Part shown: piece after piece, positions 1 through 7,291 of the stretch
Numbering within the stretch: position 1 is the first letter of the stretch
How the letters are laid out: every line of letters starts with the position of its first letter
Assembly (NCBI RefSeq): GCF_003852895.1
Contig: NZ_QUSW01000002.1
Coordinates: 806,001 to 870,000, forward strand
Reading direction: 5' to 3'
Source of the DNA: Rhizobacter terrae
GTDB lineage: Bacteria; Pseudomonadota; Gammaproteobacteria; Burkholderiales; Burkholderiaceae_C
Length of the DNA: 64,000 nucleotides
Position numbers and translations under genes: made by a program
The notes under the pieces: generated by a model
The model's database searches: none
What the model saw: the letters and a program-made list of their open reading frames with translations, nothing else
What the model was told of the DNA's origin: nothing

Positions 1-64
1 CATCGACATCGCCAGGCATTGGCGCGCGCACTTTCCCGCGCCGGCGATCGAGGCGGTGGCATGA
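1..64 (+). CDS. puuE: C-terminal end of PuuE-type allantoinase (partial)
   Basis: Only the last 20 codons and the TGA are inside the window, read in the second frame. The residues IDIARHWRAHFP resemble the C-terminus of PuuE-type allantoinases (polysaccharide-deacetylase fold), which hydrolyse allantoin to allantoate. The TGA overlaps the ATG of the next gene as ATGA, the usual arrangement in a tightly coupled operon, and the next gene encodes the following pathway steps. The assignment rests on a short tail plus context, so it is moderate. The gene begins to the left of the window. Confidence 0.55.
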   Translation, partial: IDIARHWRAHFPAPAIEAVA

Positions 65-1833
65 CGGCACTCACCCTGGATGCGTTGAACAACGCCAGCG
101 AGCCCCAAGCACTGGCGATGCTCGATGGCGTGTACGAACACTCGCCATGGATTGTGCAGGAGGCCCTGAGGCAGCGCCCGTTCAAGTCTCTGGCGCAGCT
201 TGAAGCGGCGATGGCCGGCGCCGTGCGCAGCGCCACGCGGGACCGGCAGTTGTCGCTGCTGCGAGCGCACCCCGAACTCGCGGGCAAGGCCATGGTGGCC
301 AACACGCTCACGGCCGAGTCGCGCAACGAGCAGTCGACCTCCGGCCTCACGCACTGCACGCCGCAGGAGTTCGAACGGCTGCACGTGCTCAACGAGCAGT
401 ACAAGCAGCGCTTCGGCTGGCCGTTCATCCTCGCGGTGCGCGGTCCGCGCGGAACGGGGCTGACGCGCGCCCAGATCATCTCGACCTTCGAGCGCCGGCT
501 GGAGAACCCTGCCGACCTGGAACTCGCCGAGTGCCTGCGGCAGGTGCACCGCATCGCGCAGATCCGCCTGGACGACAAGTTTGGCGTGGTGCCGACCTTG
601 GGCAATCTCGTGTGGGACTGGTCCGAGGCACTGGCCGCGCACAGCGATCCCGGCTTCGCCGAGGCAGGACAGCTCACGGTCACCTACCTCACCGAGGCGC
701 ATCGCACCTGCTCGGCACAGCTCGTGGCGTGGATGAAGGATTGCGGCTTCGACGAGGTGTCCGTGGACGTGGTGGGCAACGTGGTGGGCATCTACCACGG
801 CAGCGACCCGCATGCGAAACGCCTGCTCACCGGCAGCCACTACGACACCGTGCGCAACGCCGGCAAGTACGACGGCCGACTGGGCATCTTCGTGCCCATG
901 GCCTGCGTGCGCGAACTGCATGGTGCGCAGCGCCGGTTGCCCTTCGGCATCGAGGTGGTGGGTTTCGCGGAGGAGGAAGGCCAGCGCTACAAGGCCACCT
1001 TCCTCGGCTCGGGTGCGCTGGTGGGGCAGTTCAACGCGGCATGGCTCGACCAGGCCGATGCCGATGGCGTGACGATGCGCGACGCCATGCAGCACGCCGG
1101 CCTGCCGGCGGACGTGGCCGCGATCCAGGCCCTGCGCCGAGATCCATCGCGCTACCTCGGCTTCGTCGAAGTCCACATCGAGCAAGGCCCGGTGCTCGAC
1201 GAGATCGACATGCCGCTGGGCGTGGTCACCTCCATCAACGGCAGCGTGCGGTTCGTCGGCGAGATGATTGGCCTGGCCAGTCATGCCGGCACCACGCCGA
1301 TGGACCGGCGGCGTGATGCAGCCACGGCGGTGGCGGAGCTGGCCCTGTTCGTCGAACGGCGCGCCTCGACCGAGCCCGACGTGGTGGGCACCGTGGGCAT
1401 GTTGACCGTGCCCGACGGCTCCATCAACGTGGTGCCCGGGCGATGCCGGTTCAGCCTCGACCTGCGTGCCACCACCAACGACAAGCGCGATCGCCTGGTG
1501 GCGGACGTGCTCGCCGAACTCGACCGCATCACGGCAGCCCGTGGGCTGCATTGCCAGATCGAGGAGACCCTGCGCGCCAGCGCGGCGCCCAGCGACCCGG
1601 CCTGGCAGGCAAGGTGGGAGCGTGCCGTCGAATCGCTGGGTCTGCCCATCCATCGGCTGCCCAGCGGCGCGGGCCACGATGCGATGAAGCTGCACGAACT
1701 CATGCCGCAGGCCATGCTGTTCCTGCGCGGCGGCAACTCGGGCATCAGCCACAACCCGCTGGAAACCATCACCAACGACGACGCACAGCTGTGCGTGGAG
1801 GCCTTCCGGAACCTGCTGGAGCAGCTCGCATGA
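61..1833 (+). CDS. Fused OHCU decarboxylase / allantoate amidohydrolase (UraD-AllC)
   Basis: A 590-residue two-domain enzyme of purine catabolism. Residues about 1-165 form an OHCU decarboxylase (UraD) domain: LLRAHPELAG with the expected His near residue 70, and RFGWPFILAV near 117-126. Residues about 175-590 form an M20-type allantoate amidohydrolase: GSHYDTV (His260, Asp262), GKYDGRLG (Asp271), the EEE at 304-306, VHIEQGP (His372), and a C-terminal GISHNPLE segment. The protein would turn OHCU into allantoin and later open allantoate, two non-consecutive steps on either side of the allantoinase encoded just upstream. The ATG at 61 is chosen because it overlaps the upstream stop as ATGA; an open frame extends further 5' but has no family match. 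It ends in an ATGA overlap with the next gene. Confidence 0.88.
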   Translation: MTALTLDALNNASEPQALAMLDGVYEHSPWIVQEALRQRPFKSLAQLEAAMAGAVRSATRDRQLSLLRAHPELAGKAMVANTLTAESRNEQSTSGLTHCTPQEFERLHVLNEQYKQRFGWPFILAVRGPRGTGLTRAQIISTFERRLENPADLELAECLRQVHRIAQIRLDDKFGVVPTLGNLVWDWSEALAAHSDPGFAEAGQLTVTYLTEAHRTCSAQLVAWMKDCGFDEVSVDVVGNVVGIYHGSDPHAKRLLTGSHYDTVRNAGKYDGRLGIFVPMACVRELHGAQRRLPFGIEVVGFAEEEGQRYKATFLGSGALVGQFNAAWLDQADADGVTMRDAMQHAGLPADVAAIQALRRDPSRYLGFVEVHIEQGPVLDEIDMPLGVVTSINGSVRFVGEMIGLASHAGTTPMDRRRDAATAVAELALFVERRASTEPDVVGTVGMLTVPDGSINVVPGRCRFSLDLRATTNDKRDRLVADVLAELDRITAARGLHCQIEETLRASAAPSDPAWQARWERAVESLGLPIHRLPSGAGHDAMKLHELMPQAMLFLRGGNSGISHNPLETITNDDAQLCVEAFRNLLEQLA

Positions 1834-3053
1834 ATCCGCATCAACAACTCGACGCCTGGATCGACCAGCACTTCGACGATGAAGTGCGCTTCCTGCAGGC
1901 CCTGGTGCAGGTACCCACCGACACGCCGCCTGGCAACAACGCGCCGCATGCGCTGCGCACCGCTGAACTGCTGGCTGGCTTCGGCTTCGAGGCGCTGCAG
2001 TTCCCCGTGCCGGAGCCGGCGGTGCGGGAGCACGGCATGGCCTCGGTCACCAACCTCATCGTGCGCCGGCGCTACGGCGACGGGCCGGTCATCGCGCTGA
2101 ACGCCCATGGCGACGTGGTGCCGCCCGGCGAAGGCTGGACGCACCATCCCTACGGCGGTGAGGTCGCCGACGGCAAGCTGTATGGCCGCGCGGCCGCGGT
2201 GAGCAAGAGCGACTTCGCGACCTACACCTTTGCGGTGCGCGCGCTCGAGTCGCTGGGCGCCGCGCTCAAGGGCAGCGTCGAACTGCACTTCACCTACGAC
2301 GAGGAATTCGGCGGCGAGCTGGGGCCGGGCTGGCTGCTCGATCACAAGCACACCCGCCCCGACCTGCTCATTGCCGCGGGCTTCAGCTACCAGGTCATCA
2401 CCGCGCACAACGGCTGCCTGCAGATGGAAGTGACGGTGCACGGCCAGATGGCCCACGCGGCCATTCCTGAAACTGGCGTCGATGCGCTGCAGGGCGCAGT
2501 GGCCATCCTCAACGCGCTCTATGCGCAGAATGCGCTGTACCGCGAGATCCGCTCGTCGGTGCCGGGCATCACGCACCCTTACCTCAACGTGGGCCGCATC
2601 GAAGGCGGCACCAACACCAATGTCGTGCCGGGCAAGGTCAGCTTCAAGCTGGACCGGCGGATGATCCCCGAGGAAGACCCGGCGCAGGTGGAAGCGTCCA
2701 TCCGCCAGGTGATCGCCCAGGCCGCCGCCACGCAGCCGGGCATCCGCGTGGAGATCAAGCGGCTGCTGCTGGCTCGCGCGCTCAAGCCGCTGGCGGGCAA
2801 TGCGGCGCTCGTCCAGGCCTTGCAGCAGCATGCGGCAACCGTGTTCGGCGAACCGGTTCCGGTCTCCGGCACGCCGCTGTACACCGACGTTCGCCTGTAC
2901 GGAGAACGCGGCATTCCCGCGGCCATCTACGGCGCGGGCCCGCGCACGGTGTTCGAAAGCAATGCCAAGCGCGCGGACGAGCACATCGTGCTGGACGATC
3001 TGCGGCGGGCCACGAAAGTCATCGCCAGGACCCTGTTCGACCTGTTGCAGTGA
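1830..3053 (+). CDS. M20-family amidohydrolase/peptidase, atypical metal site
   Basis: A 407-residue zinc-hydrolase-like protein of the M20/ArgE-DapE type. Visible motifs are NAHGDVV (His93, Asp95) and YDEEFGG (Glu158, Glu159), followed by a dimerisation-like region and a C-terminal metal-ligand region. The segment that normally reads GRGxxDxK, whose Asp bridges the two metals, is GRAAAVSK here (residues 119-126), so the bridging position is Val124. The gene is translationally coupled (ATGA) to the uraD-allC fusion, so it probably acts on an N-carbamoyl or amide intermediate of purine degradation, but the substrate cannot be read from the sequence. The start is the ATG inside the overlap. It may have altered metal chemistry. 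Confidence 0.75.
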   Translation: MNPHQQLDAWIDQHFDDEVRFLQALVQVPTDTPPGNNAPHALRTAELLAGFGFEALQFPVPEPAVREHGMASVTNLIVRRRYGDGPVIALNAHGDVVPPGEGWTHHPYGGEVADGKLYGRAAAVSKSDFATYTFAVRALESLGAALKGSVELHFTYDEEFGGELGPGWLLDHKHTRPDLLIAAGFSYQVITAHNGCLQMEVTVHGQMAHAAIPETGVDALQGAVAILNALYAQNALYREIRSSVPGITHPYLNVGRIEGGTNTNVVPGKVSFKLDRRMIPEEDPAQVEASIRQVIAQAAATQPGIRVEIKRLLLARALKPLAGNAALVQALQQHAATVFGEPVPVSGTPLYTDVRLYGERGIPAAIYGAGPRTVFESNAKRADEHIVLDDLRRATKVIARTLFDLLQ

Positions 3054-3137
3054 CGCCCGGGCGCGTCGGCGTTGTCCGACAAGCAAATGAGTCATCCGCG
3101 GCTATCCCGACATTTGGCAGGGCCATAGCATGGCCCC

Positions 3138-3404
3138 ATGCAAAACTCGAACAAGACTCTCGCGACGAACCGTCCCTACACCGCCAAATACCTGGTGCTC
3201 CTGCACTCGCAGGCGCAGCCCCGTGCCCTGCTGTTCAATGGCGAGCACGACTTCCTGGCCGAGCTGGAGGACGACGGCTTCGTGGTGGACTCCCTCGTGC
3301 GCGCAGGCACTCCGTGCCCGCCGCCGACCGCCTTGCTCCTGGATGAAGTGATGCATGGTCCAATGCACAACCACGGACAACTCGAGTGCTATACCCTGGG
3401 ATGA
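3138..3404 (+). CDS. Small hypothetical protein coupled to pssA
   Basis: An 88-residue predicted soluble protein that I do not recognise. Its third codon positions in the middle of the frame are mostly G or C, as in neighbouring genes, and its TGA overlaps the ATG of the phosphatidyltransferase gene as ATGA, which suggests translational coupling. There is no clear Shine-Dalgarno before the ATG, and the last third has less typical codons. The sequence is rich in acidic residues around LAELEDDGF and ends with a His-rich stretch (MHGPMHNHG). It may be real or a chance frame in the pssA leader. Confidence 0.45.
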   Translation: MQNSNKTLATNRPYTAKYLVLLHSQAQPRALLFNGEHDFLAELEDDGFVVDSLVRAGTPCPPPTALLLDEVMHGPMHNHGQLECYTLG

Positions 3405-4009
3405 AACACTTCTCCATGATCCGCAGCTTCCAGCTGGCGGATTTCTTCACCCTCGCCAACGCGGCCTGCGGTGCGTTGATGGTGTTCCTGGCCGCCGCCT
3501 ACATCGGCACACAGTCGCTGGACACCTTCATGCTGGCCGCGGCCATGGCGCCTGCCGCGCTGGTGTTCGACGTGCTGGACGGCCGCATCGCCCGCTGGCG
3601 CCACCAGGCTTCCGCCCTGGGCCGCGAGCTGGACTCGCTGGCCGACGTGATCTCCTTCGGCGTGGGCCCTGCCACGCTGGCCTATGCGGGCGGCATGCGC
3701 GGCGGCTGGGACGTCGCCATCCTGATCTTCTTCGTGTGCTGCGGCGTGAGCCGGCTGGCGCGCTACAACGTGACGGCCGAGAGCCTCTCGGCGGGCTCGG
3801 CCAAGGTGCCCTACTTCGAGGGCACGCCCATTCCCACCAGCGTCTTCCTCGTGCTCCTGATGAGCGTGGCGGCCTGGCAGGAACGCCTGGGCGAGCAGAT
3901 GTGGTTCGGCGCCACCACGCTCGGCCCCTGGGGTCTGCATCCGCTGAGCCTGGCCTTCCTGGCCTCGGGTTCGCTGATGATCAGCACCATCCGCATCCCC
4001 AAGCTGTGA
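3401..4009 (+). CDS. pssA: CDP-alcohol phosphatidyltransferase, phosphatidylserine-synthase type
   Basis: A 202-residue integral membrane enzyme of the CDP-alcohol phosphatidyltransferase family. It would condense CDP-diacylglycerol with an alcohol, most likely serine, at the inner membrane. The signature DGxxARx8GxxxDxxxD is complete: Asp60, Gly61, Ala64, Arg65, Gly74, Asp78 and Asp82. Several hydrophobic segments follow (around 85-105, 135-150 and 175-195). Length and the lack of an extra domain fit the bacterial type II PssA family. The ATG at 3401 overlaps the upstream stop; an internal ATG at 3416 (MIRSF) is the alternative start. Substrate specificity is inferred from family resemblance. 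Confidence 0.82.
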   Translation: MKHFSMIRSFQLADFFTLANAACGALMVFLAAAYIGTQSLDTFMLAAAMAPAALVFDVLDGRIARWRHQASALGRELDSLADVISFGVGPATLAYAGGMRGGWDVAILIFFVCCGVSRLARYNVTAESLSAGSAKVPYFEGTPIPTSVFLVLLMSVAAWQERLGEQMWFGATTLGPWGLHPLSLAFLASGSLMISTIRIPKL

Positions 4010-4015
4010 GAAGCC

Positions 4016-4228
4016 ATGGAAGCACCGCGAGTCACCGGCAGCGATGGCAGCGAGAAGGAACTGGAGCTGGCCATCCGTACGCTGGCCGCCACCATCCGCG
4101 AAGCCGGTGAATGCATGCTCGACCTGGAGCAGGCGCTGATCAAGCTGCGCATGGCCCGCGACCCACGCATGATGAGCAGCGTGGGCAGCGAGTCGAACGA
4201 TTGCCTCAAGCGGGCGATGCGACGCTAG
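4016..4228 (+). CDS. Small hypothetical protein
   Basis: A 70-residue, helix-rich protein with no recognised domain, beginning 6 bp after the pssA stop codon. The stretch from about residue 14 to 48 is amphipathic (LELAIRTLAATIREAGECM). Its closeness to pssA and ordinary codon use suggest that it is co-transcribed. It converges with the glycine-zipper gene on the other strand. No function is proposed. Confidence 0.5.
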   Translation: MEAPRVTGSDGSEKELELAIRTLAATIREAGECMLDLEQALIKLRMARDPRMMSSVGSESNDCLKRAMRR

Positions 4229-4253
4229 ACGGCGCCGTCGCCGCGCCGCTCAC

Positions 4254-4988
4254 TCACCAGTGGCGCCGACGCACACCCCAGGAACCACCGATCCAGATGG
4301 TCGGTGCAGCCACCACCGCCGGGTACGGCGTGTAGTAGACCGGCGCAGGCTGGTAGTAGACCGTCTGCGGATAGGCCACCGGACGGCGCTCTTCGTAGTA
4401 GGTCTGCGGCTGGTCGTCCACCGGCTCACCCACCGGCTGTCCGGCATTGGAAGGCACCGGCCGGCCCTGGCGGTACGGCCTGGCGGCGCCGCTGGGCGCG
4501 ACATTCACATCCAGCGCGATCTGCGTGCCCGGACCACCCGGGTTCTGCTGCAGGCGGGCGGTGCGGCGCGCGCCGTTGTAGTCGTAGACCACGTCGTAGC
4601 CAATGATGTTTTCCTGCACGCTGTGGACGGTGCGGCAGCGCTGCACGTTCTGCACCGCGGGCGGCTGCGAGTTGGCTTCGGCGCGGTCTCCGATGGCGGC
4701 ACCAGCCACCACCCCCACGGCCGTGGCCGCGGCCCGGCCCATGCCAGCGCCCACGCTGTTGCCCACCAGGCCACCGAGCAGCGCGCCGACGACGGCACCA
4801 CCGCCGCCGCCTGAGCGCTGCTGCACGGCCACCTGCTCGTCATAGCACTCGCGCTGCGGCACCGAACTCTGGCCGATGACCGGCGTGCTGGACACGACGG
4901 TGCCGTATTCGAGGGCCTGGGCGGCCATGCCACAGGCACAGAGGGCGGCAGCAATGCCGGCAAGGCGGACGACTCGGCTGGACTTCAT
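4254..4988 (-). CDS. Glycine-zipper 2TM-domain envelope protein
   Basis: A 244-residue exported protein. A signal peptide (MKSSRVVRLAGIAAALCAC, cut near AQA) is followed by a Gly-zipper segment around residues 60-100 (GGAVVGALLGGLVGNSVGAG) of the kind found in SlyB/RcpI-like outer-membrane proteins. Later parts are a conserved Cys/Tyr region and a Tyr/Pro-rich tail. The start at 4988 is fixed by AGGAG placed 7 bases upstream; the longer frame begins before this site. It is a monocistronic gene convergent with the small hypothetical gene. Family members are envelope-stress or surface-associated proteins; the exact role is unknown. Confidence 0.7.
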   Translation of the reverse strand: MKSSRVVRLAGIAAALCACGMAAQALEYGTVVSSTPVIGQSSVPQRECYDEQVAVQQRSGGGGGAVVGALLGGLVGNSVGAGMGRAAATAVGVVAGAAIGDRAEANSQPPAVQNVQRCRTVHSVQENIIGYDVVYDYNGARRTARLQQNPGGPGTQIALDVNVAPSGAARPYRQGRPVPSNAGQPVGEPVDDQPQTYYEERRPVAYPQTVYYQPAPVYYTPYPAVVAAPTIWIGGSWGVRRRHW

Positions 4989-5203
4989 GTCTTTCTCCTG
5001 GTTCCAGGACATCGGAACGCATGTCCTCCGGAGAATAACGCCGCACCTCGGGCGTACAGCTTTGCCGCTGTGTAAAGCCAGTTTGCAAAGACGCGACCGA
5101 TTTCACGGCAAAAAGCCCCCCCGAACCGGTGCAGCCCCCTCCAAAGAGGGTCGTTTTCCCCTGCAAGGCCACTAGACTTCGGGCCACAGATCGGAGCGGG
5201 GAA

Positions 5204-5815
5204 ATGGCTGGTTACAAGAACGTGGTGAAGTTGGGGTTGGGTATGGCGGCGCTGGCCCTCGTGGGCCTGCCGCAAATGGCGGCGGCCCAGGTCTACCGCT
5301 GCAGCAGCAGTTCGGGCACTTACATTTCAGACAAGCCCTGCGGCGGCGTGCCCTCGGGCAAGCTGGGCATGGTCGGGCCCACCGACCGGCGGCAGGACTA
5401 CAACGTCGGCTCATCCAGCATCACGCCCTCGGTGGGCAAGGCGCCCGACCACCTGGCCTATCTGAGCCCGGAATGTGCGCAACTCAACGACGCCATCCGC
5501 ACGGCGCCGGCGCGCGGCCTCAAGTACGACGTGATCAACGACCTGCGCAACGAGTACCGCCGCAAGTGCAGCGAAGACGAGCGCAACGCCTACCAGCAAC
5601 TGGCCCAGCAGCAGCGCGGCGAGCGCGACGCCCGTCAATCGCAGATCGCCGCGCAGCAGCAGCAGGCCAATGAAAGTGCACGCAACCGCGAGCAATGCGG
5701 CGAGCTGCTGCGCATCCTCACGGCCAAGCGCCGGCAGGAAGCCACCATGACGCCGGGCGAGAAGGCGGATCTGCAACGCTTCCAGGCGAACTACGAACAG
5801 CGGTGCAAGGGTTGA
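5204..5815 (+). CDS. Exported DUF4124-like protein
   Basis: A 203-residue secreted protein. A signal peptide ends at about MAAAQ, and the mature part opens with VYRCSSSSGTYISDKPC, the short Cys-containing motif of DUF4124-type domains. The rest is hydrophilic, Gln/Arg-rich and predicted helical. A GGAG-type ribosome site precedes the ATG at 5204. The gene is divergent from the glycine-zipper gene and 35 bp upstream of the pilin gene. DUF4124 proteins are periplasmic and mostly uncharacterised. Confidence 0.65.
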   Translation: MAGYKNVVKLGLGMAALALVGLPQMAAAQVYRCSSSSGTYISDKPCGGVPSGKLGMVGPTDRRQDYNVGSSSITPSVGKAPDHLAYLSPECAQLNDAIRTAPARGLKYDVINDLRNEYRRKCSEDERNAYQQLAQQQRGERDARQSQIAAQQQQANESARNREQCGELLRILTAKRRQEATMTPGEKADLQRFQANYEQRCKG

Positions 5816-5850
5816 GCCGGCCCGGCCGCGGAAGGCGGCATGATGGCGGC

Positions 5851-6342
5851 ATGTCGCTTGCCCTGCCTGCCCGCCCCCGGGGCTTCACCCTGATCGAGCT
5901 GATGATCGTCGTGGCGATCATCGCCATCCTGGCCATGGTGGCCATGCCCAGCATCCAGGGCAAGCTGGTGCGCAGCCAGATCATCGAAGCCGCCCGCTGG
6001 AGCGAGGTGGCCAAGAACCCGGTGGCGCAGTCGTGGACGGCCACCAAGACCCTGCCGGCGGACAACGCTGCCGCCGGCCTGCCCGCGGCCGAGAAGATCG
6101 TGAGCAACCTGGTCAGCAACGTCACCGTGGAATCGGGGGCGGTGCACATCACCTTCGGCAACCAGGCCAATCCGGCGCTGACGGGACACATCCTGAGCTT
6201 TCGGCCCGCGGTCGTGGACGACGCCACCATCGTCCCCGTGGCCTGGGTGTGCGGCAACGCCAAGGCGCCGGACAAGATGACCGCCAAGGGCAGCAACCGC
6301 ACGGACATCCCCGAGCGGTTCCTGCCCACGAACTGCCGCTGA
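5851..6342 (+). CDS. Type IV pilin-like protein
   Basis: A 163-residue prepilin. The leader ends in Gly before FTLIELMIVVAIIAILAMV (cleavage between Gly and Phe), with the invariant Glu at position +5 of the mature protein, followed by a C-terminal disulfide-loop-like pair of cysteines (AWVCGN and LPTNCR). It would be processed by a prepilin peptidase encoded elsewhere and assembled by a type IV pilus system. It lies outside the MSHA locus and 11 bp before ureD, an odd partner. The ATG at 5851 gives an 11-residue leader; the longer frame upstream has no leader features. Confidence 0.78.
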   Translation: MSLALPARPRGFTLIELMIVVAIIAILAMVAMPSIQGKLVRSQIIEAARWSEVAKNPVAQSWTATKTLPADNAAAGLPAAEKIVSNLVSNVTVESGAVHITFGNQANPALTGHILSFRPAVVDDATIVPVAWVCGNAKAPDKMTAKGSNRTDIPERFLPTNCR

Positions 6343-6353
6343 CCCCACGCCGA

Positions 6354-7184
6354 ATGGGCTGGCACGGCCACCTCACCCTGAACTACCGTCGCGACGGCGA
6401 GCGCTGCGTCGTGCACGACCGGCACAGCGGGCCGTTGCGGGTGCTGCAAAGCCTCTACCCGGAATCGCCAGCGGTGTGCCACAACGTGCTGGTGCATCCG
6501 CCCGGTGGCATCGTGGGTGGAGACTCCCTGCAGGTCGACCTGCATCTCGCGCAAGACGCGCACGGCGTCATCACCACGCCGGGTGCCACGCGCTTTTATC
6601 GCAGCTCGGGTGAGCTGGCGACGCAGCATGTCGATGCGCACCTGGCCGATGGTGCCCGCCTGGAGTGGCTGCCGCTGGAGACCATCTGCCACCGTTCGAG
6701 CCGAGGCGAGAACCGCATGCGCTTCCACCTGGCGCCCGGTGCGCAGATGATCGGCTGGGATGTGCTCGCGCTCGGGCTGCCGGCCAGCGGTGAGGTCTTC
6801 GACAAGGGGCGCTTCACGCAGAGCATCGAGCTGCCCGGCGCGTGGCTGGAACGTGGCGTGATCGACGGCGAGGACAAGCGCCTGCTCGACTCGCCGCTGG
6901 GAATGGCCGGACACCGGGTCATGGCGACGATGTGGTTCGCGTCCGGCGCAAGCCTCGACGACGCGAGGCGTGACGGATTCCTCGACCTGGCCCGCGAGGC
7001 CGCCTCGTGCCATCCGCTGCAGCATCTGTGCGGCGCCACATCGCCCAATCCGCGCTGCGTGGTGCTGCGCGTGCTGGCCGACCGTGTCGAGCCGGCCATG
7101 CAGCTGCTCGTCGAGGTGTGGAAGGCCTGGCGCACGCACGCGTGGGCGCTGGCGCCCTGCCCGCCTCGCGTCTGGCGCACCTAG
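6354..7184 (+). CDS. ureD: Urease accessory protein UreD, isolated from other ure genes
   Basis: A 276-residue protein matching UreD/UreH along its whole length: NVLVHPPGGIVGGD, TTPGATRFYRS, LEWLPLETI, IGWDVLALGLPA, and the usual PPRVWRT end. UreD scaffolds nickel delivery to apo-urease with UreF and UreG. In relatives ureD is normally the first gene of ureDABC and follows urtE. Here it is followed by a strong hairpin and then by pilus genes, and no ureA, ureB, ureC, ureE, ureF or ureG occurs in the window. The ATG at 6354 starts at the family N-terminus (MGWHG). Confidence 0.88.
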   Translation: MGWHGHLTLNYRRDGERCVVHDRHSGPLRVLQSLYPESPAVCHNVLVHPPGGIVGGDSLQVDLHLAQDAHGVITTPGATRFYRSSGELATQHVDAHLADGARLEWLPLETICHRSSRGENRMRFHLAPGAQMIGWDVLALGLPASGEVFDKGRFTQSIELPGAWLERGVIDGEDKRLLDSPLGMAGHRVMATMWFASGASLDDARRDGFLDLAREAASCHPLQHLCGATSPNPRCVVLRVLADRVEPAMQLLVEVWKAWRTHAWALAPCPPRVWRT

Positions 7185-7197
7185 TCGCGAACGATTG

Positions 7198-7222
7198 AAT
7201 TGGCGGCCAAGTGCCGCCAATT
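7198..7222 (+). terminator. Hairpin after ureD
   Basis: Perfect 10-bp inverted repeat AATTGGCGGC / GCCGCCAATT around a 5-nt loop, 13 bases after the ureD stop and followed by TTCC. The T-run is short, so it may be a weak intrinsic terminator. It separates ureD from the MSHA locus. Confidence 0.5.
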
Positions 7223-7291
7223 TCCGCGCTTTGCCGCGCACTGCGCTCCGGACAATCCTCCCATCCATCACTCCCCGTGGATCGGAGCGCC

